NCBI RefSeq assembly: GCF_900142645.1
Contig: NZ_FRBP01000007.1
Location: 26,662-90,661, forward strand
Length of the DNA stretch: 64,000 nt
Source of the DNA: Eubacterium callanderi
GTDB lineage: Bacteria > Bacillota > Clostridia > Eubacteriales > Eubacteriaceae
Direction of reading: 5' to 3'
A model generated the notes under the pieces. It searched no databases, was not told the DNA's origin, and was given only the letters and a program-made list of their open reading frames with translations. Position numbers and translations under genes: made by a program. Of the stretch, positions 27,036-36,035 are shown in pieces; within the stretch, counting starts at the first letter, position 1; each line of letters opens with the position of its first letter.

Positions 27036-27085
27036 TTATTCTAACAAGCATAACCGGTTAAATATTTTATTTAGGAGAAGCGAAA

Positions 27086-28333
27086 ATGGATTTTAAAAAG
27101 AAAAGGTGGATTATCATTCTGTTAGTGACGATCAGCTATGGGGCTGTCTGGTAGTTCCCGTATATGCTGGAAACCTACTATATCCCTGTACAGCAGGCCT
27201 TTGGCTTTACAAATGAACAGATTGGCTCAATGATGACTGTTTTTGGGATTGTTTCCGTTATTCTATACTTTCCCGGCGGATATCTCTCCGACAAATTTAG
27301 CGTTAAAGCCCTGATAACAGTCTCTTACTTAGGAACAGCCGCACTCGGGTTCTGTATGCTGCTGATTCCTCCGCTTCCAATCATGCTTGTCATTCAGTTT
27401 GGCTTTGCCGTTACCACCATTTTTACTTTTTGGGGAGCGATCATCAAATTTATTCGCATTATGGGAGATGACAGTGAGCAGGGAAAGCTCTATGGATTGT
27501 TTTTTGCCTTTTCCGGCATCTTTGGCGCACTGGAGGGCTTTGCGGCAACCGCTTTGTACAGCGGTTTAGGCGAAAATATAACTGCTTTTAAAGCTTTGAT
27601 CATCTTTTTTGCTCTGGTCGTCGCTGTTCCAACGCTCATCTTCTTTGTAATTTTCAAGGAAAAGGAAGCGCTGCCAGATACAGGCTCCGAAGAAAGCAAA
27701 GTCAATCTCCGTGATCTTGGAAAGGTATTAAAAATGCCCATTGTCTGGATTATGGCCATTGTTGTTTTGTGTGCCTACATTCCAAAGTCTTCCCAAAGTT
27801 ATTTTCAGCCTTACATGAGCGAATACTTTGCTGTTCCTGTCGCCTGGATTTCAGTCATTGCCATCTTCCGGCAGCAGGTTGTGCGCTTAGTGGCCAACCC
27901 GCTGGCCGGCTGGCTTCGCGACAAAATCGGCGCGTCGTCGATCGTCATGCGGATCGCCTTTGTCATCGGAATCCTAGCCTTTGCAATGGTTCTTTTCACA
28001 CCACTGAATCCAGCGCTTGCCTGGGTAATTGTTACCTCCTTATGCCTGGTATCTGCCCTCTATAATATTTCTGTCACCTGCAGCTTTATCCCGATTTCAG
28101 AAGCAGGTATTTCCGCTAAATATACGGGCACCATCTCTGGTTTTGTTTCCTGTGTGGGATATTCCAGCGATATCTGGTTCTATAAAGTCGGCGGCGGAAT
28201 GATCGACGCCAACGGCTTCTCAGGCTATCAGCAGATCTTTATCCTGTGCCTGGTTTCCTGTGTTGTTGGAATCGCTGCTACCTTTGTTCTGAAAAAATCA
28301 GTTTTAAAAACAAAAACAAGCAATAACCAATAG
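27086..28333 (+). CDS. MFS transporter with an in-frame amber codon in the first helix
   Basis: The natural start is ATG 27086 with AGGAGAAG SD, giving 415 residues if codon 23 (TAG, 27152-27154) is read. The codon sits in the first membrane helix, between GAVW and FPYMLET. Starting at ATG 27164 instead would delete helix 1 and has no SD. The rest is a normal 12-helix MFS protein: the loop GGYLSDKFSVKAL after helix 2, then PLAGWLRDKIGAS. The gene precedes an mttB homologue and is sigma54-controlled, so a quaternary amine is a likely substrate. The TAG could be a nonsense mutation, a sequencing error or a recoded (pyrrolysine) codon; see findings. Confidence 0.8.
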
Positions 28334-28354
28334 TATTACTTTATGGAGGAAAAA

Positions 28355-29782
28355 ATGCAAATCACAAACTATCAACCTGTATTATCAAAAACAGAAATGG
28401 AATTAATCCATGAAAAGTCTCTTTACCTGCTGGAAAACAACGGCGAGATCATCGAGAGTGATGAAATCCTGGAAATATGTAAAAAAGCAGGGTTTCGTGT
28501 TGAGGGACAGCGTGTTTACTATCCCCGGCAAAAGGTTGAAGCCGCTTTAGAGCAGGCCCCCAAAGACTTTATGCTTCGCGGACGGGATGGACGTAAGGCT
28601 TTCAGTATCCGGGAGGACGGAACAAAGCTCGCTCCGGCTCTTGGGCCTATGAATGTCCTGGAGGACGGTCATTACCGGCCAACGACCATGAAGGACATGG
28701 TGGATTTCACAGTACTGCATGAAACCAGCAGCTTAATGCGAACAGTAGGGGCAAATATGCTGAGACCCCGTGATCTGCCGCTGTCACCCCTCGACAACGC
28801 GATGACCCGGCTGGCAATCACCCTTGCTTATTCTACCAAACCGCTTCAAACTTTTTGTGAAGGCGGCGAAATTTCTGACAAAAGCTTTGAAATGATCAAG
28901 CAATTTTACGGCGGCGTCCGTGACGAGGATGTCTACGCCATGATCTGTATCAGCACTGCGTCACCTTTTCGTTTGACCCAGGATACCTGCGAAACCTTAC
29001 TGTCGTTTTGCAGATGCAACCAGCTTCTATGGGCCCAGGGCTCAGGAATGCCCGGTTTAACAACACCGCCGACCCTGGCAGGAACCCTGCTCCAGGGCAA
29101 TGCTGAAAAGCTGGGAATCATCACTCTTTCTCAGACCATCAACCCTGGAAATCCAGTTATGTACAGCCTGATTTCCATGCTTTCCGACCTGCGCTACACC
29201 TCCTGTGTTGTAGCCACACCCGAATCTCCCTACCGCATGATGGCCGAAAAGGATATGGCCGACTTCTATGGTCTGCCAAGCCTTGGGACCACTGGCCTGG
29301 CAGACGCCAAGGAGCTCGACTACCAGTGCGGCGCAGAAGCCTTTATGATGTTTTATTTTGCCTACCATTCAAGTCCGGATCTGGTTGCCCAATCTCTTGG
29401 CGTACTGGATTCCTATAATACCATCAGCTACGAAAAATTCATTATGGACGAAGAAAACGTTCAGTCCATTCTAAAATTACTGTCACCTGTCGCCATTGAT
29501 GAAAAACGCATGAAAATCGATAAAATTTTAAAAGCAGGCCCCGCCGGAAATTATCTGGCGAGAACGGACAAAGCTTACCGGGAAGATTTCTACCGCTCAT
29601 CTTTATACTTTAAAGAAAGCTCAGCGGAGTGGATGGCCCAGGGCCGTCCCAGTCTTGAAGCCGAAGCCCGGAAAAAATACCTTGAGCGCATCGCTGAGTA
29701 TGAGCCCGGCGATTTTGACCGGATACAGCAAAAGATCATTGATCAGTACATTCCCAAGAACCTTCAGCTTAAGAATAAATAG
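28355..29782 (+). CDS. MttB-superfamily (non-pyrrolysine) methyltransferase
   Basis: About 475 residues; start set by GGAGGAAAAA before ATG 28355. The TIM-barrel MttB family is recognised by the N-terminus (LSKTEMELIHEKSLYLLENN), the central PGLTTPPTLAGTLLQGNAEK and the C-terminal DYQCGAEAFMMFYFAYHS. No in-frame TAG interrupts it, so it belongs to the non-Pyl members (MtgB, MtcB and MtpB type), which move a methyl group from a quaternary amine to a corrinoid protein. The substrate cannot be told from sequence. No corrinoid protein gene is adjacent; the nearest is at 49837. Confidence 0.92.
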   Translation: MQITNYQPVLSKTEMELIHEKSLYLLENNGEIIESDEILEICKKAGFRVEGQRVYYPRQKVEAALEQAPKDFMLRGRDGRKAFSIREDGTKLAPALGPMNVLEDGHYRPTTMKDMVDFTVLHETSSLMRTVGANMLRPRDLPLSPLDNAMTRLAITLAYSTKPLQTFCEGGEISDKSFEMIKQFYGGVRDEDVYAMICISTASPFRLTQDTCETLLSFCRCNQLLWAQGSGMPGLTTPPTLAGTLLQGNAEKLGIITLSQTINPGNPVMYSLISMLSDLRYTSCVVATPESPYRMMAEKDMADFYGLPSLGTTGLADAKELDYQCGAEAFMMFYFAYHSSPDLVAQSLGVLDSYNTISYEKFIMDEENVQSILKLLSPVAIDEKRMKIDKILKAGPAGNYLARTDKAYREDFYRSSLYFKESSAEWMAQGRPSLEAEARKKYLERIAEYEPGDFDRIQQKIIDQYIPKNLQLKNK

Positions 29783-29793
29783 ACTGTCAAAAA

Positions 29794-29839
29794 GCAGCCT
29801 GTCGCCCAACGCATAAAAAGGACAGGCTGCGCGTTTTTT
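29794..29839 (+). terminator. Terminator after the MFS-mttB operon
   Basis: Arms GCAGCCTGTC and GACAGGCTGC, followed by GCG and TTTTTT at 29834-29839. Confidence 0.9.
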
Positions 29840-29950
29840 GTCAGAAAGCTTCTTATGTTTTTTTTTTAACAATCTTTCTCCTTATTCCCTCCTGCTATGC
29901 CATTGTCAGACGCTTTTCTTTATGATATGCTTTTCATACGGAGGTTTGAC

Positions 29951-30847
29951 ATGAGCTATGACACTAAAAAAATGAAAAAAAGGATGCTGGCTACACGGCT
30001 TATCCTGGCTTTGATTCTCACCGCATTTTTTATCTATTTTGTCTATCAGATTGCTTTGGAGGATAAGGGGGACGCGCCGCAGCAGGCCTCCGCCGAGGCT
30101 GAGGACACCTTTGTGTCCTGGATGAACAACAGCCTGTACAGCAGCAATAATTATTCTATCCGCCTCTATCTGACCGGCGGCTGTCCTGGGGAGACCCTGG
30201 ATTTTTCTTCTTTAGAAGACCTGCCCTTCTGGAGCTGGGTGAACGCCGTGGCAAAAGGTAACGGCGGCCCGCTGGACATCGCTGTGGACCGGGTAAATAA
30301 AACAGCCGCTTTCAGCAGCGGCGGAGAATACCAGTTTCTGTCCGTTAAGGACGGCCGGCTTTTGTTAAGTTTGCCCCAGGAAGACGGCAGCTACAGCACG
30401 CTGCAAACCAGCGACCCGGAAACTCTGCGCGCCGTTGACGGCATCCTGTTTTTAGACGATCCCGAATTTTTCAAGGCCTATGGAAAAACAATCCTGAGAC
30501 CAGAGCCCAGCCCGGTCAACGCTTCAAAGCCTGTCACCCTTGAACGCACAGTAAAAAGCGAGGGCTTCTGTCAGCCTTTTCTGCAGAACAGCGGCAGAAT
30601 CCTTGAGGGACGTGACAGCATAAAAGGAAACTGGTCCTATAGCGATTATCCTGAAAAAACGCTGGCGATTTCCGGAAATTTTTCTTATTATCTGGACACA
30701 GTCAATGCGCTTTTACATAACCTTCCCTTTGAGGATGACAATCATTTCAGGTGGCCTGGCAGCATTTCCCCTGAACCGCCGCAATGTCCGATACAGATTG
30801 TTTACAGCCAGATCAACCATACAGGCCCCATCGAACATAATTTTTAA
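29951..30847 (+). CDS. Unknown protein with one N-terminal membrane helix
   Basis: 298 residues from ATG 29951 (CGGAGG SD); the ORF extends to 29897 without an SD. After a basic start (KKMKKRM) comes a helix (ATRLILALILTAFFIYFVYQ), then an extracytoplasmic domain of about 260 residues rich in Trp, Gly and Ser with no family I recognise. It stands alone between two terminators. A deleted second copy lies at 25339-25433. Confidence 0.7.
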   Translation: MSYDTKKMKKRMLATRLILALILTAFFIYFVYQIALEDKGDAPQQASAEAEDTFVSWMNNSLYSSNNYSIRLYLTGGCPGETLDFSSLEDLPFWSWVNAVAKGNGGPLDIAVDRVNKTAAFSSGGEYQFLSVKDGRLLLSLPQEDGSYSTLQTSDPETLRAVDGILFLDDPEFFKAYGKTILRPEPSPVNASKPVTLERTVKSEGFCQPFLQNSGRILEGRDSIKGNWSYSDYPEKTLAISGNFSYYLDTVNALLHNLPFEDDNHFRWPGSISPEPPQCPIQIVYSQINHTGPIEHNF

Positions 30848-30852
30848 CCAAT

Positions 30853-30884
30853 AAAAAAGCTTCGCCGGACAGCAAAGCTTTTTT
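30853..30884. terminator. Bidirectional terminator
   Basis: AAAAAAGCTT (30853-30862) pairs with AAGCTTTTTT (30875-30884), serving the plus-strand gene before and the minus-strand GGDEF gene after. Confidence 0.8.
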
Positions 30885-30887
30885 ATT

Positions 30888-32768
30888 TTAATTCTCTTTG
30901 AAATAAATGAATTGGTTTTTTCCGTGAGCCTTTGCAAAGTACAGCGCCTGATCAGCCTTACCCAGCAGTTCTTTATAGGTTGTTCCGTTTTCCGGGAACA
31001 GGGCAATGCCGATACTGCCGGAAATGCAGTATTTTTTCTGGACTCCGACGCGGCAGCTCTCAAAAATTCGGATGATCTCCTGCGCCTTTCTGGTCACCAC
31101 CTCTGTATCCTGAATATTCTTCATAAGCACGACAAACTCATCGCCGCCGATTCTTCCCACAACGTCGCTTTCTCTGAAAATACCGGAAATTTTCCTGGTA
31201 ACCTCCCGCAGGACCCGGTCTCCGGAGATATGCCCAAAGGTATCGTTGACCTGTTTAAAATCATCCACGTCAATCATCAAAAGCCCGGCCCTCTGGACGC
31301 CGGCGTTTTCTTTCATCCAAAGCTGAATACGACTTTCCGCCGCGCCCTTATTGAAGGTCTGAGTCAGAAAATCTTTTTCCGCGGCTTCCATGATCTTTTC
31401 CTTTTCCCGTATTTCCTCATCAATATCCATCAGGATACCAATGCCCTTGCTGGGCGCTCCGTTTTCGTCAACAATCAGGCTGACCCGGGAACGGCACCAC
31501 AGCGGGTAATGGCTGCTGTCATACACGCGGAACTCGCCTTCGGCATAGGGCTCTCCGCCAGCAATTTTCCTGTAGGTCTGCAGGAACACCGCCTCATCGC
31601 TTTCGGGCACGCCCCCGGCCTCAATAACCGCCTCGGGAAAATGCTCGCTGGGGGACTCAAATCCAAACTTTTGCCTGAACGTGTCCGAATGATAAATATG
31701 CCCGGTTTTTATATCCCACTCAAAAATAATATCCTTTGACTGAGCCATGACGATTTCATAGCGCCGCTCATTGGTTTCAAGCTCCTGATGGGCCCTGCGG
31801 AGCTCTTCATTTTTCCGTTTCTGGATTCCGAGGACATAAAGACAGAGCACGGTAAATACACCGAAGAGAATGCAGCAGAAAACCGCAGCCTGCATGACCA
31901 GACCTGCCGCCCGGCTCTCAACCACCTCATTGGGCACCACTGAGAGCAGATACCAGTCGTTAATGCCCACTGGCAGATAGCGCATAATGCGCCTTGTGCC
32001 GTTCCACTCATAGGACACACTGCCGCTTTTGCCCTCCAGCATATTGACCTGCATGGTCTGGAGGGCAAAGGGGTCCTCAAAATAAGAGTCCTCAAAATCC
32101 GTATTCAGATTTTTCAGTGTTTTATCGGCATTCTCATTATTAGAGGTGACAAAAACCTCGCCATTGCGCCGGGCCATATAAGAATAACCCTTTCCGTCAA
32201 AGGTGTTGACATCCAGAAGCTCGGTCAGATCGGTCAGATAATACCGGCCCATGACCGCGCCAATGATGGCGCCCTCCCGGTAAACCGGGACAGCCATCAC
32301 AATGGACTCCTCCATGTTGTCCTTTGGCATTGTCGGGTTTGAGATGACAGGCACACCCACCATGGCGTACCGGAAGTGCTCCTTATCTGACACGTCAAAG
32401 GTGTAAACGGCATTGTCCTTAATCTCATAGGCTACTCCGTCTGCCCCGACCACAGCCACATCTCTGAAATCAAGTGCTTCATCGGTCTGCCGCAGCGCCT
32501 CCATAATCTGGTCATCGCCCAGCGCCAGGTCTGTCGCGCCAATGACCACTGCCGCGGCCTTAAGATTTTCAATATCATCATCAAATTTTTGCCTGATCAA
32601 AGCAGCGCTCTGGATTCCAACCTCCTCCAGGTACTGCCCAGTTTCCTCTGATACTTTCCTCTCAACGGATTTAACATATATAAAAGAAACGCCAATCACA
32701 ACCAGAACCGCCGCAATGACAATAACGCCACTGCGCAGCCAGCCGGAGCGTCTGCGCTTATCTCTCAT
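30888..32768 (-). CDS. Membrane diguanylate cyclase: dCACHE-PAS-GGDEF
   Basis: About 626 residues from ATG 32768; TTG 32789 is a poorer start. Order: membrane helix (about 10-35), dCACHE sensor to about 285, second helix (about 290-315), a PAS domain (about 345-465, IIFEWDIKTGHIYHSDTFRQ), then GGDEF. The active site is intact (RIGGDEFVVLM). RESD stands exactly five residues before it, the inhibitory I-site, so product inhibition is expected, unlike in the cyclase at 18182. It is the second complete cyclase in the window. Confidence 0.92.
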   Translation of the reverse strand: MRDKRRRSGWLRSGVIVIAAVLVVIGVSFIYVKSVERKVSEETGQYLEEVGIQSAALIRQKFDDDIENLKAAAVVIGATDLALGDDQIMEALRQTDEALDFRDVAVVGADGVAYEIKDNAVYTFDVSDKEHFRYAMVGVPVISNPTMPKDNMEESIVMAVPVYREGAIIGAVMGRYYLTDLTELLDVNTFDGKGYSYMARRNGEVFVTSNNENADKTLKNLNTDFEDSYFEDPFALQTMQVNMLEGKSGSVSYEWNGTRRIMRYLPVGINDWYLLSVVPNEVVESRAAGLVMQAAVFCCILFGVFTVLCLYVLGIQKRKNEELRRAHQELETNERRYEIVMAQSKDIIFEWDIKTGHIYHSDTFRQKFGFESPSEHFPEAVIEAGGVPESDEAVFLQTYRKIAGGEPYAEGEFRVYDSSHYPLWCRSRVSLIVDENGAPSKGIGILMDIDEEIREKEKIMEAAEKDFLTQTFNKGAAESRIQLWMKENAGVQRAGLLMIDVDDFKQVNDTFGHISGDRVLREVTRKISGIFRESDVVGRIGGDEFVVLMKNIQDTEVVTRKAQEIIRIFESCRVGVQKKYCISGSIGIALFPENGTTYKELLGKADQALYFAKAHGKNQFIYFKEN

Positions 32769-32809
32769 CCCTACGCCTCGTTTTTCCAATCTTATGATCT
32801 GATAAGCTC

Positions 32810-32838
32810 AGTATATCGGAAGTCCTATTATAAGTCAA
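32810..32838 (-). promoter_or_regulatory. Promoter of the CACHE-PAS-GGDEF gene
   Basis: Minus-strand TTGACT (32833-32838), 17-bp spacer, TATACT (32810-32815), about 40 bp before the start codon. Confidence 0.75.
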
Positions 32839-32950
32839 TGACTGTGGGCACCTTACTGATTTATTCTAACTGAACGGATAATATTGAATATCAGTATTTT
32901 TCTGCCGCACCGCAAAATTTTTGACGTCCTTTATAATTTTGTCCACAAAC

Positions 32951-33016
32951 TGTCAATTTCAGAAAATTGACAATTCCTTTCTGCACATTGACGGCTTTTA
33001 AAATTCTTTGTAAAAT
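32951..33016 (+). promoter_or_regulatory. Operator and promoter of the first URO-D/DASS cluster
   Basis: Operator TGTCAA-N10-TTGACA at 32951-32972, then 15 nt, then TTGACG (32988-32993), 17 bp, TAAAAT (33011-33016). The same arrangement recurs at 40160-40225 and 34497-34563. An operator upstream of -35 at fixed distance suggests an activator site. Confidence 0.75.
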
Positions 33017-33072
33017 CATACCAACGTACGAATATCTGATATTTAGCGACATGCCATTTTAAGGAGAGGTAC

Positions 33073-34470
33073 ATGAATACTCTATTCACTCTAAAAAAAT
33101 ATTTCACAGCGGTTAATAAAGAAAAATGGTCCTGGTTTGTGACACTTCTGGTACCAGCGATTATAATGCTGATCCCTGAAAATGAGGTATTCACCCATGA
33201 AATAAAGGTTTTTTCAGCCATCACCTTAACGGCTATTTTTATATTTGCTTTTGGGTACATTCCCCAACTTGTTGTTGGACTCATTCTGCCCATATTTTAT
33301 AATATTACAAATCTCGCCCCCACAGAGGTGGTATTTTCTCCCTGGACGAGCACAGTTCCATGGATGTTTATGGGCGGCATGATTCTTTCAAACATTCTCA
33401 TGCGGACTGGCCTTCTTAAAAGAATCGCTTATATGCTTATTGAGCACGCAGGCAATACTTATTACAAGCTCCTGCTCTCTATTACGCTCTCCGGATTTAT
33501 CATGAATTTTCTGGCACCGGGGGAGAGCTATATCCCAATGGCCATGCTCACCTATGGTATCTGCGCAGCGCTGGAACTTGGAAAATCATCTACCTCTGCC
33601 GGGATCATGCTGACGGGATTTTTCTCGTCCTATATGCCAAAGTATTTTATCTACAGCAGTGAAATCAATAACCTGCAGACATTAGGCTCAACAGTGACTC
33701 AGACACATCTGACCTTCTTTCAGTACTTTTATCACAATATCCCCAGTATCCTTTGGATTTTTATTCTTGTCTTTGTTACCGCCCGGCTCACAAAGCCGGA
33801 GCATAAGCTGAACGCAGTGCATCACGCTCAAAATGAGCTTGCGCAGATGGGGCCTATGACAAAAACAGAGAAAAAAACAGCGCTTGTCAGCGCTCTGGTC
33901 TTTTTGTATTTCCTGACCTCGGGCCTTCATCATCTGCCTCTTGCCTGGGGATTCCCTTTAGTCGCACTGATTTTCTTCCTTCCTGGCGTAAAACTTGGCA
34001 GGCCAGAGGATCTTACTTCTGTCAATTTTGGGATGATTGTTTTTATTGCCTCCTGCCTGTCCATCGGTTACGTGGCTAACTATATTGGATTCGGCAGTCT
34101 TATTGCCGGACTGATCCTGCCTCACCTCAGCGCTTCAAACATTACACTTACCCTCATGATTATCTGGATAATCTGCGTCGTTACCAACTTCGCACTGACC
34201 CCTCTGGCAATCTGGGCCACCTATACGGTCCCTTTTGTACAGGCTGCGCAATCACTCGGCATTAACGCTCTGGTGGTCTATTACCAGATGTATCAGGCTT
34301 CCTGCCAGGTCCTTTTTCCTTATGAATGGGCGCTCCCTCTTTTCTATTTTTCTTTTGGCTTAATTAAGACAAAGGACTATACCAAAATTTTTGGAACGGT
34401 GATGATTCTTAACTTTTTTTACATGCTTTTGGTTTATATTCCATACTGGCGGCTGATCGGTTTGATTTAG
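33073..34470 (+). CDS. SLC13/DASS-type transporter (copy A)
   Basis: 465 residues, 11-13 predicted membrane helices, SD AAGGAGAGG. The segment SPWTSTVPWMFMGGMILSNI followed by LMRTGLLKRIAY resembles the first signature of the divalent anion:sodium symporter family. The second half repeats the pattern (MIVFIASCLSIGYVANYIGF). It is more distant from copies B (36036) and C (42204) than they are from each other. DASS proteins usually carry carboxylates or sulfate. Here the neighbour is a URO-D-like methyltransferase, so a methylated organic anion is a reasonable guess. A decayed copy lies at 40455. Confidence 0.85.
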   Translation: MNTLFTLKKYFTAVNKEKWSWFVTLLVPAIIMLIPENEVFTHEIKVFSAITLTAIFIFAFGYIPQLVVGLILPIFYNITNLAPTEVVFSPWTSTVPWMFMGGMILSNILMRTGLLKRIAYMLIEHAGNTYYKLLLSITLSGFIMNFLAPGESYIPMAMLTYGICAALELGKSSTSAGIMLTGFFSSYMPKYFIYSSEINNLQTLGSTVTQTHLTFFQYFYHNIPSILWIFILVFVTARLTKPEHKLNAVHHAQNELAQMGPMTKTEKKTALVSALVFLYFLTSGLHHLPLAWGFPLVALIFFLPGVKLGRPEDLTSVNFGMIVFIASCLSIGYVANYIGFGSLIAGLILPHLSASNITLTLMIIWIICVVTNFALTPLAIWATYTVPFVQAAQSLGINALVVYYQMYQASCQVLFPYEWALPLFYFSFGLIKTKDYTKIFGTVMILNFFYMLLVYIPYWRLIGLI

Positions 34471-34485
34471 GCCTTTTGAATACGC

Positions 34486-34563
34486 TGTCAATTAAGTGTC
34501 AACCGCTGTAAATTGACAAGTCTTCTTATTTCGTTGATTCGTAATTACAAGATAATATATAAT
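34486..34563 (+). promoter_or_regulatory. Operator and promoter before the first URO-D gene
   Basis: TGTCAA-N10-TTGACA at 34497-34518 with an extra TGTCAA at 34486, then 15 nt, TTGATT (34534-34539), 18 bp, TATAAT (34558-34563). Spacing from operator to -35 equals that of the two other sites. Confidence 0.72.
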
Positions 34564-34632
34564 TCAGTCAGGCCATTGCAATGGAGAAAAATTTGAACTT
34601 CAAAAATCATTTGAATATGTGAGGATAATAAA

Positions 34633-36018
34633 ATGAGTGATCAAAAAATGACCAGCGCCCAGGAAAAAAAGGCGGAAAGAACAAAGTTATTCGAGGATGT
34701 ATACAGTGGTATTATCCCCAAACGTGTACCGATTAAAGCCTCAATGACCCTTGAGGCCGCTCTGGAGTATTCAGAAATTCCTGTCGGTAAAACGCTTTGG
34801 GATCTCGACCCTGAAAATATAACCACAGCCATGGACCGCGTCTGTGAGTTCATCCCATCCGATACACCGGCTGTCGGCGGCATTTTAAAAAATCCGGCTG
34901 TCTTTAAGCTCCTTGGCTCAAAAGGCTACTCAATGGGACAAACTGGTTATATGCAGCATACCGATCTTGAGACATTAAAAGCAGACGAATATGACGCCTT
35001 CATCAAGGATCCCTACACTTTTATTGTTACAAAGTCCTTACCCCGTATCTTTGAAAACCTGGACACCGATTCTCCGAGGGCTGGTATGGTTTTAGCCGAA
35101 GCGATGAAAGCCTTTTATGACCATCAGGCAAAATTCAATGCGATTAAGGCCCCTGTATTTAAAAAATATGGTTACTTTACACCACCGGCAGGCGCAAACA
35201 CATTATGCCAGGCATCATTTGACCTTATCGGTGATTTTTTAAGAGGCGTTAAAGGCATTTACATGGATGTCCGCCAGCGTCCGGAAAAAATTATTGAAGC
35301 CTGTGAAGCGATGCTGCCCATGCAGGTAAAAAGAGGCCTTCCAGCTAAAACCCATAAGCTTGGAGAAGTTTTTATGCCGCTCCATCTCGGAACATACTTA
35401 AGAAAAAAAGACTTTGAAAAAATATACTGGCCCTCCTTCTCTAAGTTCATCCATATTATGGCAGAAAACGGGCAGACCGCGTCACTTTTCTGTGAGCATG
35501 ACTGGATGCGTTATCTTGACCTGCTCCAGGACCTTCCGGAAAATACCAGGATTCAGTTTGAATACGGCGATCCTAAAGTCATTAAGGAAAAGCTTGGCAA
35601 TAAGCATATTTTATCCGGATTATATCCCATCACCCTGACAAAGACCGGCACAAAGCAGGAATGTATTGACAAGGCAAAGGAAATGATTGATATTATGGCT
35701 CCGGGCGGACGCTTTATCTTCAACTTTGATAAAAGCGCCATGTCGCTCGATACGATCAATATCGAGAACTATGCGGCTGTTATCCAGTATGTGGCTGAAA
35801 ATACCAATTATCAAAACGCAGGAGCAACAGCCAGAGGCCCTGAAAATACTCCATACGAAAAACCAGATACCACGGTCAGCTCATTTGCATCGCCTTTCTA
35901 CACGAATTGGAAAGATGTTCCCAAAACGGAAATTGAAGCATCGCTTGAATCCACCGTCGATCCTCTTCTTCAATCCTATGAAGACATGCTTTACAGAATG
36001 ATTTTTACAATCATTTAA
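34633..36018 (+). CDS. URO-D superfamily protein, probable corrinoid-linked methyltransferase (copy 1)
   Basis: 461 residues, longer than true HemE (about 350). The TIM-barrel URO-D superfamily is suggested by the barrel segments PLHLGTYLRKKDFEKIYWPS, HILSGLYPITLTKTGTK and IDIMAPGGRFIFNFDKSAM. In acetogens such long URO-D proteins are mostly methyltransferases acting with corrinoid proteins, some zinc-dependent. FCEHDW offers candidate Cys/His ligands. No corrinoid protein or activator gene is adjacent. It is highly similar to copy 2 at 40803 and is followed after 17 nt by DASS copy B. The substrate is unknown. Confidence 0.75.
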   Translation: MSDQKMTSAQEKKAERTKLFEDVYSGIIPKRVPIKASMTLEAALEYSEIPVGKTLWDLDPENITTAMDRVCEFIPSDTPAVGGILKNPAVFKLLGSKGYSMGQTGYMQHTDLETLKADEYDAFIKDPYTFIVTKSLPRIFENLDTDSPRAGMVLAEAMKAFYDHQAKFNAIKAPVFKKYGYFTPPAGANTLCQASFDLIGDFLRGVKGIYMDVRQRPEKIIEACEAMLPMQVKRGLPAKTHKLGEVFMPLHLGTYLRKKDFEKIYWPSFSKFIHIMAENGQTASLFCEHDWMRYLDLLQDLPENTRIQFEYGDPKVIKEKLGNKHILSGLYPITLTKTGTKQECIDKAKEMIDIMAPGGRFIFNFDKSAMSLDTINIENYAAVIQYVAENTNYQNAGATARGPENTPYEKPDTTVSSFASPFYTNWKDVPKTEIEASLESTVDPLLQSYEDMLYRMIFTII

Positions 36019-36035
36019 CTTAAAGGAGGCGCCCT

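Noticed and set aside
27152-27154. Firm claim that TAG here encodes pyrrolysine
   Set aside because: No pyl gene is in the window, TAG is a common stop in the neighbouring genes, and the three mttB genes here have no internal TAG. Kept only as an open question.
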